Shown here: positions 26,098 through 36,374 of the stretch, one piece after another
Numbering within the stretch: position 1 is the stretch's first letter
How the letters are laid out: the number at the start of each line of letters is the position of its first letter
Assembly (NCBI RefSeq): GCF_000515235.1
Contig: NZ_KI911558.1
Coordinates: forward strand, 2,385,796-2,449,795
Source of the DNA: Synechococcus sp. CC9616
GTDB taxonomy: Bacteria; Cyanobacteriota; Cyanobacteriia; PCC-6307; Cyanobiaceae
Direction: 5' to 3'
Length of the DNA: 64,000 nucleotides
Program-made: the position numbers and the translations under genes
Notes under the pieces: generated by a model
What the model was told of the DNA's origin: nothing
Seen by the model: the letters and a program-made list of their open reading frames with translations, nothing else
Databases searched by the model: none

Positions 26098-28752
26098 ATG
26101 CAGAAATGCGTCGTCTCGCCTGCCGTGATCGCTAACGCCATCGATGCACCCATCGATTTCGCAGATCTGGTGGACGCCGGTATCAAGAAACCAGCCCGGT
26201 ACATGGGCCACGAACTCGGCGTTGAACCGAGGGACTGGTTGGGCTCCCAGGTGCGGTGGGCCCTCACCTACCCCGAGATCTACGAGGTCGGCTCCAGCAA
26301 TCTCGGCCACATCATTCTTTATTCGATTCTCAACGCCGTGCCAGGGCAGTTGTGTGATCGTGCCTACCTGCCTGGTTCCGATCTTGCGTCCAGGCTTCGG
26401 GAGCGGCATCAGCCGCTGTTCGCCGTGGAAAGCCGACGCCCGCTTCCCGGCTTCGATCTCCTCGGTTTCAGCCTCAGCTACGAGCTCGGCGCCACCAACA
26501 TCCTCGAGATGCTGGATCTCTGCAGGCTGCCGATTCGGGCCTCAGCACGTGGGGACCTGCCTCTCAGTGATCCTGCAGCTCCACCCTTGATTTTCGCGGG
26601 TGGTCCCACTGCCACCAGCAATCCGGAACCTTATGCCGCCTTCTTCGATTTCATTGCTCTCGGTGATGGTGAGGAGCTGCTGCCCGAGATCGGACTGGTC
26701 GTGGCGCAGGCCAAGGCCGAGAACCTGAGTCGATCCGATCTGCTGCGGGATCTGGCTCATGTGCCCGGGGTCTATGTGCCGTCTCTCTACGCTCCGGGGG
26801 AGGACGGCGTCACGCTGCAGCCCCTGGACCCCGAGCTCCCTTCCCGGGTGTTGCGTCGGGTGGCCACGCCAATGCCCCATTACGCGATGGGATTGGTGCC
26901 GAATGTGGAAACCGTGCATGACCGACTCACCGTTGAAATCCGGCGCGGTTGCACCCGTGGTTGTCGTTTTTGCCAACCCGGCATGCTCACGCGTCCGGCC
27001 CGTGATGTGGAGCCGGAAGCGGTGATCGAGGCCGTGGAAACCGGCATGAAGCAAACCGGATACAGCGATTTCTCGCTTCTTTCGCTGAGTTGCAGCGACT
27101 ACCTGGCCCTGCCGGCGGTTGGGGTTGAACTACGCAACCGACTGGCCGATCAGAACATCACTCTGCAGCTTCCCAGTCAGCGGGTGGATCGCTTTGATAA
27201 CCACATCGCCCACATCCTTGGCGGCACCCGTCAGGCTGGTCTCACCTTTGCGCCAGAAGCCGGTACCCAGCGTCTGCGGGACATCGTCAACAAGGGGCTG
27301 ACGGATGACGACCTCCTCAACGGCATCCGTACGGCCATGCAGAACGGCTACCGCAAGGTCAAGCTCTATTTCATGATCGGTCTGCCGGGCGAGACCGATA
27401 CCGATGTGCTCGGCATCGTCGAGACCTGCGAGATGTTGCAGCAGCGCTGCCGCGAGCTTGGGCGGCTGAATCTGAACATCACAATCAGCAATTTCACCCC
27501 CAAGCCCCACACGCCCTTCCAGTGGCACAGCGTCTCCACCGATGAATTTGTGAGACGTCAAAGCCTGCTGCGCCATGCCTTCAAGGCACTGCGGGGCTTG
27601 AAGGTGAACTTCACCGATGTTCGCCTCTCGGCGATGGAGGACTTTGTCGGTCGCAGCGACCGGCGCCTCGCGCCGGTGATCGAAGCCGCCTGGCGTGCCG
27701 GTGCAGGGATGGATGCCTGGTTTGAATCGCTCGATCGAACCTATGAAGCGTGGACTGGGGCGATCGCTGAGGCAGGCCTTAAGGGCCACTACCGGCAGAT
27801 GGAGTTGGGAAGCTGGAGCTCGGTGGCGGCGCTTGATCGGGAGGATTTGGAGGCGTTCTGTCGTCAACCACTCCCCTGGGACCACATCGACACCGGCATC
27901 GACAAACGTTGGCTGGCGGATGATCTGAAGCGGGCACTGGCAGCCGCTGTGGTGCCTGACTGCTCCTTCGACGGTTGCAGCAGTTGTGGAGTCTGTGGTC
28001 CGGATCTTGGTCACAACGTCGTTGTTCCCGCTCCAGCGATCCCGACCCAAGTGGCTGCGAAGGCGCCGCCGAGCCAGCGCGCCTGTCGGCTGAGAATCCG
28101 TTTCGCCAAGGTCGGTTCGATGGCCCTGCTCAGCCATCTCGATCTCGTGAGGATGCTGGAGCGATCGCTTCGGCGCAGCGGCCTGCCGATCAGCTTCAGC
28201 GGCGGTTTTCATCCGCTTCCGAGAATTCAGATCGCTCTGGCATTGCCTCTGGGGGCCAGGGCCCATGGCGAATGGATGGATCTTGAGTTCAGCGAACAGC
28301 TGACTCCCGAGCATCTGCTTCAGACCCTGCAGCCCCTGCTCCCTGATGGCATGCGTTTGCTTGAGGTCGAGGAGGTGCCAGTCAACGGGCCCAGCCTTTC
28401 TCAGGAGGTTCAGTCTGCGGTTTGGAGCTTTGGCCTCGTTGTTGAGAGTGGCATTTCTCCGGACTGGTCCGCCGCCGTTGAGGCGATCACTGCTTCCAGC
28501 CAGTTGATCTGGCACGACACCGATAAGAAAGGGCGACCCCGTGAAAGGGACTGTCGATCGGCTCTGATCAGTCTGCGTCCCCTGGCGGAGCCGAAGGGTC
28601 ATGCCCTCAGCCTTCTTCTGGAGACGGACGTGGATCCCATGGGCCGCAGTCTGCGGCCTCTCCAGATTCAGCACTGGCTTTCCGAACAGATCGGCGATTC
28701 GCTGAAACTTCAAGAGCTGTGCCGCGAAGAACTGCGACTGGCCCGGTGCTAA
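26098..28752 (+). CDS. B12-binding radical SAM protein with C-terminal DUF2344 domain
   Basis: 884 residues. The N-terminal B12-binding-like domain carries [20 protein letters not shown]. The radical SAM core has [14 protein letters not shown] (CxxxCxxC) near 282-295 and [22 protein letters not shown] cysteine cluster [13 protein letters not shown] lies near 621-633. The DUF2344 (TIGR03936-like) domain starts about 662 with [32 protein letters not shown]. This fused architecture (TIGR03960 plus TIGR03936 style) is common in cyanobacteria and lies upstream of rne, as here, which suggests an RNA-related role. The reaction is unknown. Confidence 0.88.
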   Translation: MQKCVVSPAVIANAIDAPIDFADLVDAGIKKPARYMGHELGVEPRDWLGSQVRWALTYPEIYEVGSSNLGHIILYSILNAVPGQLCDRAYLPGSDLASRLRERHQPLFAVESRRPLPGFDLLGFSLSYELGATNILEMLDLCRLPIRASARGDLPLSDPAAPPLIFAGGPTATSNPEPYAAFFDFIALGDGEELLPEIGLVVAQAKAENLSRSDLLRDLAHVPGVYVPSLYAPGEDGVTLQPLDPELPSRVLRRVATPMPHYAMGLVPNVETVHDRLTVEIRRGCTRGCRFCQPGMLTRPARDVEPEAVIEAVETGMKQTGYSDFSLLSLSCSDYLALPAVGVELRNRLADQNITLQLPSQRVDRFDNHIAHILGGTRQAGLTFAPEAGTQRLRDIVNKGLTDDDLLNGIRTAMQNGYRKVKLYFMIGLPGETDTDVLGIVETCEMLQQRCRELGRLNLNITISNFTPKPHTPFQWHSVSTDEFVRRQSLLRHAFKALRGLKVNFTDVRLSAMEDFVGRSDRRLAPVIEAAWRAGAGMDAWFESLDRTYEAWTGAIAEAGLKGHYRQMELGSWSSVAALDREDLEAFCRQPLPWDHIDTGIDKRWLADDLKRALAAAVVPDCSFDGCSSCGVCGPDLGHNVVVPAPAIPTQVAAKAPPSQRACRLRIRFAKVGSMALLSHLDLVRMLERSLRRSGLPISFSGGFHPLPRIQIALALPLGARAHGEWMDLEFSEQLTPEHLLQTLQPLLPDGMRLLEVEEVPVNGPSLSQEVQSAVWSFGLVVESGISPDWSAAVEAITASSQLIWHDTDKKGRPRERDCRSALISLRPLAEPKGHALSLLLETDVDPMGRSLRPLQIQHWLSEQIGDSLKLQELCREELRLARC

Positions 28753-29004
28753 TGTCCGTCTTGGACATCGGGAAACGGTTTCAGTCGTCCCTGGCGTTCC
28801 CACCCGTTCCGAGCCAACGACGGAACCTGTGTTTCTATCCGTGCGGCTGACTGTTCGCAGCAGAGCCCGGGATTCAAAGGAGTTTCCAACTCCGCCCTAT
28901 TTCGGTCCTTAAGACCATTCATTAGTTCATCCAACACCCGATGCGGAAGGCCGGTAGGTCTCCGATCGGATCTGAGCTCTTTTGGGCTCCTGTCCCGACA
29001 TTCC
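28753..29004 (+). promoter_or_regulatory. Long leader/promoter region of rne
   Basis: There are 252 bp between the radical SAM stop and the rne ATG with no credible reading frame. It contains a short hairpin, GGAGTTTCCAACTCC, near 28880-28895 and an AT-rich stretch (ATTTCGGTCCTTAAGACC) around 28900-28916. Rne transcripts in cyanobacteria typically have long 5' UTRs used for autoregulation by RNase E; that function here is inferred. Confidence 0.4.
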
Positions 29005-31026
29005 ATGCCCCAACACATCGTTATCGCGGAGCAGTTGCGAATCGCAGCGGTGCTCTCTGATGACCGCGTCGATGAGCTGATTGTTGCCCAGGGTCGTTAT
29101 CAAATCGGCGACGTTTACCTCGGAACCGTTGAAAACGTTCTGCCTGGCATTGATGCTGCCTTCGTCAATATCGGAGAAAGTGAAAAAAACGGCTTTATTC
29201 ATGTCACCGATCTAGGCCCTTTGCGGCTGAAGAAGGCGTCGGCAGGCATCACCGAACTGCTCGAGCCTCGTCAGAAGGTTCTTGTTCAGGTGATGAAGGA
29301 ACCCACCGGTACCAAGGGGCCGCGCCTGACGGGCAACCTTGCCCTCCCGGGCCGTTACCTGGTGCTTCAGCCCCATGGCCAGGGGGTGAACATCTCGCGA
29401 CGGATTGCTTCGGAAGCTGAGCGCAACAGGCTCAGAGCCCTCGGGGTGCTGATCAAGCCTCCCGGTGCGGGGCTGCTGATCCGCACCGAGGCGGACGGGA
29501 TCAGTGAGGACCTTCTGATCGATGATCTCGAAGCTCTCCTGCGCCAGTGGGAGGGCATTCAGCAGGCTGCGGACACGGCGGTACCTCCAGTTCTGCTGAA
29601 TCGCGATGAAGATTTCATCCATCGGGTCCTGAGGGATCACATGGGCCCTGATCTCACCAGGGTCGTCGTTGATGATCCCGCTGCAACGAACCGGGTCACG
29701 GGGTTTCTTGGTCCTGATGGTGCAGCGGTTCAGGTGGAAGCGCACAGCGAGTCCAACGAAGTGCTTGAGCACTTCAAAATCAACGACGCCATTCGCAATG
29801 CCCTGAAGCCAAGGGTTGATCTTCCCTCTGGCGGCTACGTGATCATCGAGCCCACCGAGGCCCTCACGGTGATCGATGTCAACTCAGGCTCGTTCACGCG
29901 TTCGGCCAACGCTCGAGAAACAGTTCTGTGGACCAACTGTGAAGCCGCGATTGAAATCGCTCGCCAGCTGAAGCTTCGCAACATCGGTGGCGTGATCATC
30001 ATCGATTTCATCGATATGGATTCGCGCCGGGATCAGCTCCAGGTGCTTGAGCACTTCACCAGTTCCGTGCGGGATGACGCGGCACGTCCTCAGATCGCAC
30101 AACTGACGGAGCTCGGTTTGGTTGAGCTGACGCGCAAACGTCAGGGGCAAAACATTTACGAGCTGTTCGGCCGTGCATGCCCGAGTTGTGGGGGGCTTGG
30201 ACATGTGGCTGTTCTGCCTGGCAAGGATCTGTTGCAGCCTCTGGCGACGGCGGCGGGGCTGGTGCGTTCCGTTGCATCCGCTCGGGCCGAAGTGCTCTCT
30301 CCCTCTGAGGCCACGAACGGCAGCCGCCGCCGCCGTGGAGGTCGCGGTCGTGGTGTGGCTGAGCCGGTCAGCGCGGCATCCGGCATGCCGACTGCAGTGG
30401 CTCCGGCCGAAGCCAGCGCCTCTGATGACATCCAGGAGGATGCCACGGCAGCGGTGTCGGCCCGACGGTCCGACCCCGAGCTTGTGGCGGTGTCCATGAC
30501 GCCGGAGCAGCAGGAGCTCTATGGCTGGCTTGGTCTGAATCCCGCGTTGTTGCTGGAGACGCCGCCTGAGTCGGACAACATCATGGTTCGGGTGGTGCGT
30601 CCCGGAGAGGATGCTGACGCTGTGCTGGAAGAAGCCAGACAGCAAATGGCGGCAAGCGCTGGCCGCCGCCGCCGCCGTGGGCGCGGTGGCCGCGGTACCG
30701 GCAGGAATGGATCAGGAAACGGAGCTGCTTACAGCCAGGGTTCGACGGATGCGACTGCAGTAGCGGCTGATGAGGTCGAGTCGGAGGCGCCGTTGATGGT
30801 GGAAATCACGCCGCTTCCGCTCATCCCTGTGGACACCGTGACGGCTGCCTTTGAGACGACTGCTGCTGTGAAGACAGTTGCTGAGATGAAAGGGGCGAAT
30901 GATTCGGTGGCGGATTCATCTCAATCGGCCGGCGAGGAGCAAGCCGTTGCCGCGCAGGATCCGTCCGAGGAGATTGAGGAGCCGCGCCGTCGCCGTCGCC
31001 GCTCCTCTGCTGCGTCATCCAGCTGA
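29005..31026 (+). CDS. rne: Ribonuclease E/G
   Basis: Endoribonuclease that initiates mRNA decay and rRNA processing. 673 residues. The catalytic half has an S1-like domain at about 36-120 ([24 protein letters not shown]), 5'-sensor and DNase-I-like regions, the metal aspartates in VIDVNSGSF (about 289-297) and DFIDMD (about 333-338), and the Zn-link CPSC near 392. The C-terminal ~260 residues are low-complexity with Arg-rich patches ([10 protein letters not shown]) and end in [13 protein letters not shown]. That tail contains the nonapeptide I recall as the PNPase-binding site of cyanobacterial RNase E. Confidence 0.95.
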   Translation: MPQHIVIAEQLRIAAVLSDDRVDELIVAQGRYQIGDVYLGTVENVLPGIDAAFVNIGESEKNGFIHVTDLGPLRLKKASAGITELLEPRQKVLVQVMKEPTGTKGPRLTGNLALPGRYLVLQPHGQGVNISRRIASEAERNRLRALGVLIKPPGAGLLIRTEADGISEDLLIDDLEALLRQWEGIQQAADTAVPPVLLNRDEDFIHRVLRDHMGPDLTRVVVDDPAATNRVTGFLGPDGAAVQVEAHSESNEVLEHFKINDAIRNALKPRVDLPSGGYVIIEPTEALTVIDVNSGSFTRSANARETVLWTNCEAAIEIARQLKLRNIGGVIIIDFIDMDSRRDQLQVLEHFTSSVRDDAARPQIAQLTELGLVELTRKRQGQNIYELFGRACPSCGGLGHVAVLPGKDLLQPLATAAGLVRSVASARAEVLSPSEATNGSRRRRGGRGRGVAEPVSAASGMPTAVAPAEASASDDIQEDATAAVSARRSDPELVAVSMTPEQQELYGWLGLNPALLLETPPESDNIMVRVVRPGEDADAVLEEARQQMAASAGRRRRRGRGGRGTGRNGSGNGAAYSQGSTDATAVAADEVESEAPLMVEITPLPLIPVDTVTAAFETTAAVKTVAEMKGANDSVADSSQSAGEEQAVAAQDPSEEIEEPRRRRRRSSAASSS

Positions 31027-31640
31027 TCAAAACAGCTGTCCCAGAGAACATTCCGGCCGGTCCTGGTGTTGCCGGCGTGGATGAAGTTGGCCGGGGCAGT
31101 TTGTTTGGCCCTGTGTTTGCCGCGGCTGTAGTGCTTGACCATTCCTCGGCAGGGCGTTTGCTCACGGCAGGTCTGAATGACAGCAAGAAGCTCAGCGCCA
31201 AGCGGCGCGAGCAGTTGCTTCCCCTGATTCAGGGGCTCTGCACCGACGCTGGCCTTGGCCAGGCCTCGGCCCGTGAAATTGATTGCCTGGGGATTCGTGC
31301 CGCGACTGAATTGGCCATGTTGAGAGCGTTGCAGCGGCTGGATCGATCGCCTGAATTGGTGCTCGTCGATGGGTCCTTGCCCTTGCGTCTTTGGTCCGGC
31401 CCACAGGCCACGCTGGTGGCAGGGGATTCCCGCTCAGCAGCGATTGCGGCGGCGAGTGTGATCGCGAAGCAGGCACGGGATGCTCTGATTCGACGCCTGT
31501 CGCAACGTTTCCCCGGTTACGGACTGGAGCGTCACGCCGGCTATGGCACGGTTTTGCATCGCCAGGCGTTGTTGACGTCAGGCCCCACCGCGCTGCACCG
31601 CCGTAGTTTCCTCAAGCGTCTTTGGGTCGGACATCGCTGA
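31023..31640 (+). CDS. rnhB: Ribonuclease HII with non-standard start
   Basis: Removes ribonucleotides and RNA primers from RNA-DNA hybrids. Motifs: [24 protein letters not shown] with the catalytic Asp-Glu, [18 protein letters not shown], the central [22 protein letters not shown] and HAGYGT. The frame is open from 30978 but has no ATG, GTG or TTG until GTG 31077, which would begin at DEVGRG and remove the first strand. A CTG (31023), ATC (31026) or ATT (31050) start is therefore likely; I give the CTG, which overlaps the rne stop. Confidence 0.85.
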   Translation: MIKTAVPENIPAGPGVAGVDEVGRGSLFGPVFAAAVVLDHSSAGRLLTAGLNDSKKLSAKRREQLLPLIQGLCTDAGLGQASAREIDCLGIRAATELAMLRALQRLDRSPELVLVDGSLPLRLWSGPQATLVAGDSRSAAIAAASVIAKQARDALIRRLSQRFPGYGLERHAGYGTVLHRQALLTSGPTALHRRSFLKRLWVGHR

Positions 31641-32165
31641 TCGGCACCAGCGCCGGAAATCGGCCATCAGCTGCTGCCCGACACGTGCCTTGATGCCAAC
31701 CAGGATCCCGTTCAACAGGGATTCGCCGGTTGTTTCCAGCATTCTTTTCGGGATCATCCGAAGCAGGGGTGGCTGACTGACGCGAACCGCGAGGCTGGCA
31801 TCCCCGACAAGGCCGCGGTCCGTGGCGTTGAGGTTGGCTTCGAGTGTCAGCTTGAAATCGTCGACCAGTCCGAGCCCTTCGAGCTCACAATCCACGGCGC
31901 GCATCAGCAGGGAGCTGTCTCCATGCTCGATCTGCAACGACACGATCGGCTTCACCTGCAGCTGAAAGACCTGAAGGTTGGTAACGAGATAGCGGTACTC
32001 ACCAGGCCCTTTCCGGGTTAATTGACGCTCGTCGAGCAGCGCTGCCAGGAGCCTTTCCTCCTGTCTCAGATAGTCGGCCAGTCGCTGGGCATGGCCCTGC
32101 ACAGGCAGATCAAGATGCTGACTGGCATCGAAGGCCAGAGGCATGGGCATCGCCTGACGCGGCAT
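31578..32165 (-). CDS. DUF1997 family protein
   Basis: Start at ATG 32165 ([22 protein letters not shown]), giving 195 residues; the longer open frame upstream overlaps pheA. DUF1997 pattern: [56 protein letters not shown], then a C-terminal [40 protein letters not shown]. Conserved in cyanobacteria and plastid lineages and of unknown function. The final 63 bp overlap the convergent rnhB. Confidence 0.75.
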   Translation of the reverse strand: MPRQAMPMPLAFDASQHLDLPVQGHAQRLADYLRQEERLLAALLDERQLTRKGPGEYRYLVTNLQVFQLQVKPIVSLQIEHGDSSLLMRAVDCELEGLGLVDDFKLTLEANLNATDRGLVGDASLAVRVSQPPLLRMIPKRMLETTGESLLNGILVGIKARVGQQLMADFRRWCRSAMSDPKTLEETTAVQRGGA

Positions 32166-32194
32166 GATCCTATCCAGTCCAGGTCCCACCCCTG

Positions 32195-33037
32195 ATGCCG
32201 ACACGCATCGCCTTTCTTGGTCCGGCGGGGACCTATGGAGAACAGGCTGCCGCAGCTCTCGTCGACCTTGAGACGATCTCGGACCCTGAGTTCGTGCCCT
32301 GCAAGGGCTTGCGCTCCGTAATGGATCAGTTGGCTTCAGGAGACTGCGGTGCTGCCGTGGTTCCTGTGGAGAATTCCGTTGAAGGGGGCGTGACCGCGAT
32401 TCTTGATGCCCTCTGGATCCACCGGGAACTCTGCATTCGGCGGGCATTGGTTTTGCCGATTCGCCACGCCTTGCTCAGTCACGGATCCCTGAATGGAATC
32501 ACGGAGGTGCTGTCTCACCCCCAAGCCCTTGCGCAATGCAGCAGTTGGCTTGCTGAGAATCTTCCAGAGGCTCTGCAGTTGCCGACCTCATCAACGGCAG
32601 AGGCTGCAAGGATGGTGGCCGGCAGTCGCTTTAGGGCAGCCATCGCGTCTCGCCAAGCGGGAGTCGAACATGGCCTGGATCAGCTGGCGTTCCCAGTGAA
32701 TGACGTCCCTGGAAACAGCACCCGATTTTTGTTGCTCCAACGCGGTGAACGTCGTCAGACCGGAGATGTGGCGAGTTTGGCGTTTTCCCTGCAGCGCAAT
32801 GCCCCCGGTGCTCTTCTGGAAGCCCTCGGTTGTCTGGCACGTCAGAACCTGAACATGAGCCGGATTGAGTCCCGGCCTTCCAAACGCGAACTCGGGGAAT
32901 ATGTCTTTTTCGTGGATGTGGATCTCACTGCTGAATCGTCCTCGGCGCTGCAGGAACTGCTGATGGATCTCCAACCGCTTTGTGAGCACTTGGCCCATTT
33001 CGGTGCTTATCCGAGCAGCACGTTGAACGACACGTGA
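32195..33037 (+). CDS. pheA: Prephenate dehydratase
   Basis: Converts prephenate to phenylpyruvate in phenylalanine synthesis. 280 residues with no chorismate mutase domain. The catalytic domain (1 to about 185) has AFLGPAGTYGEQAA, VPVENSVEGGVTAILDAL and the catalytic NSTRFLLL. The C-terminal ACT domain (about 195-275) has the Phe-binding GALLEALGCLARQNLNMSRIESRPSK. Phe feedback inhibition is expected from the ACT domain. Convergent with the next gene, 4 bp apart. Confidence 0.95.
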   Translation: MPTRIAFLGPAGTYGEQAAAALVDLETISDPEFVPCKGLRSVMDQLASGDCGAAVVPVENSVEGGVTAILDALWIHRELCIRRALVLPIRHALLSHGSLNGITEVLSHPQALAQCSSWLAENLPEALQLPTSSTAEAARMVAGSRFRAAIASRQAGVEHGLDQLAFPVNDVPGNSTRFLLLQRGERRQTGDVASLAFSLQRNAPGALLEALGCLARQNLNMSRIESRPSKRELGEYVFFVDVDLTAESSSALQELLMDLQPLCEHLAHFGAYPSSTLNDT

Positions 33038-33041
33038 GGCC

Positions 33042-33968
33042 TCAGCGTTTCAGGCGAAACACGCCGAACTGCATCAACCCAGTGGCAAAAGCCCAATGCA
33101 TCAGAAGCAAGGTGGGTGTCTCCCGCAGGCCTTGAAGCACTGCTGACGGTCCAAGTCCGAGAACGGCACCAGGCCGCCTGACCCCTTCGGCAATGGAATC
33201 GATCCATGACGGCAGGGTGGCACTGGTCCAGTCGGCTGTCTCGACGACTGACTGATGGTGATCGCTCACATCGAGATTGGTTTGAAAACCCTTGATGCTG
33301 GCGAATTCCGGATGGGCCCACTGATTGAGGAGCTGGCGCATCACCCAACGCTCTCTGCGATTCATCTCTCCATCGCTGGGATCGCGTCGATTCCAATCCG
33401 CGACGGCCAGATGACCGCCAGGTCGCAACACCCGCAACAACTCATCGGCATAGCGCTGTTTGTCCGGCATGTGAGGACCTGCTTCGACGCTCCAGACAGC
33501 ATCGAAGCTGTGGTTGGGACAGTCGAGCTCGAGGGCATCCATCACGGCAAAACGGCAGCTCAGTCCCTCAGGTGTGAGCTCAGTGGCACGCCGTACCTGC
33601 ACCGGACTGATGCTGATGCCGAGGACATCAAAGCCATAGTCACGGGCCAGGATTCGGGCGCTCCCACCGATTCCGCAGCCCACATCAATCAATTTGGACC
33701 CTGGAGGCAGCTGATCGAGCCCGCTCCAGCGAATCAGTTCATGAACAAACGCTTCCTTGGCGCGGCGAAAGTCGCGGCTTGCCGGTGGGTCGCCGTAATG
33801 ACCGAGATGCACATGCTCACCCCAGAGCCGTTCGAGCAGGCGGTCATCGGTCCAGGCGTCATAGGCCGAAGCGACGCTTTCAGATGATTGGTAGCGCCGA
33901 TCCCGCCGCAACCAGATCAGGACAGCTGCGACCAGGAGGCTGGCCAGCAGAACACCACTCGCAAGCAT
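33042..33968 (-). CDS. MPBQ/MSBQ methyltransferase (plastoquinol/tocopherol type)
   Basis: 308 residues: an N-terminal membrane anchor at 4-20, RRYQSSESVASAYDAWTDD, then the SAM motif LIDVGCGIGGSARILA (93-108), GISISPVQVRRATELTP, the post-motif VWSVEAGPHMPDKQRYADEL and the C-terminal PTLLLMHWAFATGLMQFGVF. It matches my memory of Synechocystis sll0418, which methylates 2-methyl-6-phytyl- or solanesyl-benzoquinol for tocopherol and plastoquinone. Gamma-tocopherol methyltransferase is the close alternative. Confidence 0.8.
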   Translation of the reverse strand: MLASGVLLASLLVAAVLIWLRRDRRYQSSESVASAYDAWTDDRLLERLWGEHVHLGHYGDPPASRDFRRAKEAFVHELIRWSGLDQLPPGSKLIDVGCGIGGSARILARDYGFDVLGISISPVQVRRATELTPEGLSCRFAVMDALELDCPNHSFDAVWSVEAGPHMPDKQRYADELLRVLRPGGHLAVADWNRRDPSDGEMNRRERWVMRQLLNQWAHPEFASIKGFQTNLDVSDHHQSVVETADWTSATLPSWIDSIAEGVRRPGAVLGLGPSAVLQGLRETPTLLLMHWAFATGLMQFGVFRLKR

Positions 33969-34630
33969 CAGTTGTCCTGGCCATCGGCATTGGCGAACGT
34001 GTCTTTGAGAACCGTTCGGGCCGCCAGCTGACGACGCGTGTTGTCGAGCATGTCGAACTGGCGTTGCAGACGCTCAAATGTGTCGGTGAGTTCAAGCAGG
34101 GATTGTTGTTCCTGCGCCGCGTTGTGATCGAGATGAGCACCGATCCAAAACGACAGCTCTCTAGGTAAATCAGGGAGATCCTCAGGCAATGTCACGTCGC
34201 GACCCTGAAGTTTTGCGGTCAGCGTGACGACGTCCTCAAGCGCATCGCGAACGGTGTCGCGAAGGTCGTTGAGACCCTCGTGCTGACTCACTTGATCGTC
34301 TTCGATCCAGCTCACCATCGCGCTTCGAAAAGGCGCTTCGCGGGTGACATTGAGCACTCTGAAGCGCTGTTGTCCGAGCGTGACGATGTAGCTGCGACCG
34401 TCCTCGGTGGTTTGATGCTGTAGAACTTCAGCGCAGCATCCAACCTCGGCCATTTCTCGGGTTTCCGGATCGACGCGCACGACGCCGAAGCGTTTGTCGG
34501 ACTCCAGAGCCGTCTGGAGCATCATCCGGTAACGCGATTCAAAAATATGCAGTGGCAGGAGTTGCTGCGGAAAAAGAACGACGTCCGGCAGAGGAAACAG
34601 GGGAAGTTCCCTGACGGAATAATCGTTCAC
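33968..34630 (-). CDS. LON substrate-binding domain protein
   Basis: 220 residues with only the N-terminal substrate-recognition domain of Lon: LPLFPLPDVVLFPQQLLPLHIFESRYRMMLQTALESDKRFGVV, then EVGCCAEVLQHQTTEDGRSYIVTLGQQRFRVLNV. There is no AAA+ or protease domain, which is usual for this stand-alone family. It probably binds unfolded proteins, function otherwise unknown. The end shares one base with the start of the methyltransferase, so they are probably co-transcribed. Confidence 0.85.
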   Translation of the reverse strand: MNDYSVRELPLFPLPDVVLFPQQLLPLHIFESRYRMMLQTALESDKRFGVVRVDPETREMAEVGCCAEVLQHQTTEDGRSYIVTLGQQRFRVLNVTREAPFRSAMVSWIEDDQVSQHEGLNDLRDTVRDALEDVVTLTAKLQGRDVTLPEDLPDLPRELSFWIGAHLDHNAAQEQQSLLELTDTFERLQRQFDMLDNTRRQLAARTVLKDTFANADGQDN

Positions 34631-34686
34631 GGACGCCTGCCAGGAGATGTCTAGATCCTAGGAACGCCAAGGGTGTTCCGACGGGA

Positions 34687-35007
34687 TCAAAGCTTCACCT
34701 CAATGTCCACACCACTTGGGAGATCGAGCTTCATCAGCGCGTGGATCGTCTTGGCTGAAGGGCTGTAGATATCGATGATCCGTCGATGCGTGCGGGTTTC
34801 AAAGTGCTCCCTTGAGTCCTTGTCCACGTGGGGAGAACGAAGAACGCAGTAGATCTTGCGCTTGGTTGGCAATGGAATCGGACCGATCGCTGTTGCAGCG
34901 GTGTTGTCGGCCGTCTCGATGATTTTTTCGCAGGAAAGATCCAGCATGCGGCGATCGAACGCCTTGAGGCGAATGCGGATTTTCTGCTGAGCGATGGCAG
35001 TGGACAT
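34687..35007 (-). CDS. rpsJ: 30S ribosomal protein S10
   Basis: 106 residues: [71 protein letters not shown] is the S10 core. It is the last gene of the rpsL-rpsG-fusA-tufA-rpsJ cluster on this strand, as in other cyanobacteria. S10 lies in the 30S head and in other bacteria is also NusE. Confidence 0.97.
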   Translation of the reverse strand: MSTAIAQQKIRIRLKAFDRRMLDLSCEKIIETADNTAATAIGPIPLPTKRKIYCVLRSPHVDKDSREHFETRTHRRIIDIYSPSAKTIHALMKLDLPSGVDIEVKL

Positions 35008-35069
35008 GGGGATACAGATTCAGGCCCGGAAAGGCGCGGAAACAGTTGTCGAGGTTCTGAAAGAAATTT

Positions 35070-35106
35070 AAGGGATGGCGGGGCCGAAGCCCGCACCATC
35101 CCTTGA
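35070..35106 (-). promoter_or_regulatory. Strong hairpin between tufA and rpsJ
   Basis: The minus strand has AAGGGATGG and CCATCCCTT arms with an inner CGGG/CCCG extension (GTGCGGG...CCCCGCC), loop around CTTCGG, just 19 bp beyond the tufA stop. It is followed by an AT-rich tail but no clean T run, so it looks like an attenuator or an RNA-processing/stability hairpin, letting tufA be made in excess over rpsJ. Confidence 0.6.
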
Positions 35107-35124
35107 AGGATCACGTTCGGGAGA

Positions 35125-36324
35125 TCACTCGATGATCTTGGAGACCACGCCGGCACCAATGGTGCGGCCGCCTTCGCGGATGGCGAAGCGCATGCCGTTC
35201 TCCATGGCCACAGGGCAGATGAGCTCACCGGTCATTTTGATGCGATCACCGGGCATCACCATCTCAACGGCACTGCCGTCATCGGCGGTGAATGCAGTGA
35301 TCTGACCGGTCACGTCCGTTGTACGGATGTAGAACTGCGGCCGGTAGCCGGCGAAGAAGGGGGTGTGGCGGCCACCTTCTTCCTTCTTCAGCACATAGAC
35401 CTCACCTTCGAATTTGGTGTGAGGCGTGATGGAGCCGGGCTTCACCAGCACCATGCCGCGTTCGATGTCTTCTTTCTGGATACCGCGGAGCAGAAGGCCG
35501 CAGTTGTCTCCAGCCATTCCTTCTTCGAGGAGCTTCCTGAACATCTCCACACCGGTGACGGTGGTTTTGCGAGGTTCACGGATGCCAACGATTTCGATCT
35601 CCTCGCCAACTTTGACCTTGCCACGCTCGATACGACCGGTGGCCACGGTGCCACGACCGGTGATGGAGAAGACGTCCTCAACAGCCATGAGGAAAGGCTT
35701 GTCCACCTCACGCTCGGGCTCGGGGATGCTCTCATCCACGGCAGCCATGAGCTCTTCGATCTTGGCTTCCCACTCGGCTTCGCCTTCCAGTGCCTTGAGG
35801 CCGGAGACCTGAACCACGGGAATTTCGTCGCCCGGGAAGTCGTAGCTGTCGAGCAGCTCACGCACTTCCATTTCCACCAGTTCGATGATCTCTTCATCGT
35901 CCACCATGTCGCACTTGTTCAGTGCAACCACCAGAGCGGGAACACCCACCTGCTTGGCAAGCAGGATGTGCTCCTTGGTCTGGGCCATCGGGCCGTCGGT
36001 GGCAGCGCAAACCAGGATGGCGCCGTCCATCTGGGCGGCACCGGTGATCATGTTTTTCACATAGTCCGCGTGGCCAGGGCAGTCCACGTGGGCGTAGTGA
36101 CGGTTATCGGTTTCATACTCAACGTGGGCTGTGTTGATGGTGATCCCGCGCTCACGCTCCTCAGGAGCACCGTCAATGTCGGCATAGTCCTGCTTCTCGG
36201 CTTGCCCTTTTTTGGCGAGCACGTTGGTGATCGCGGCGGTGAGAGTGGTTTTGCCATGGTCAACGTGGCCGATGGTGCCGATGTTGACGTGGGGCTTGTT
36301 CCTTTCGAACTTCTCGCGTGCCAT
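35125..36324 (-). CDS. tufA: Elongation factor Tu
   Basis: 399 residues. G1 motif GHVDHGKTT (18-26), the switch region [45 protein letters not shown]. Domains 2 and 3 end in [14 protein letters not shown]. Standard length for bacterial EF-Tu. Downstream of fusA by 50 bp. Confidence 0.99.
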   Translation of the reverse strand: MAREKFERNKPHVNIGTIGHVDHGKTTLTAAITNVLAKKGQAEKQDYADIDGAPEERERGITINTAHVEYETDNRHYAHVDCPGHADYVKNMITGAAQMDGAILVCAATDGPMAQTKEHILLAKQVGVPALVVALNKCDMVDDEEIIELVEMEVRELLDSYDFPGDEIPVVQVSGLKALEGEAEWEAKIEELMAAVDESIPEPEREVDKPFLMAVEDVFSITGRGTVATGRIERGKVKVGEEIEIVGIREPRKTTVTGVEMFRKLLEEGMAGDNCGLLLRGIQKEDIERGMVLVKPGSITPHTKFEGEVYVLKKEEGGRHTPFFAGYRPQFYIRTTDVTGQITAFTADDGSAVEMVMPGDRIKMTGELICPVAMENGMRFAIREGGRTIGAGVVSKIIE

Positions 36325-36374
36325 TGGTGTTTAAAGAATCGAGGGTTGGAGTGAGAGGAGTTTAGAGATCAGGA

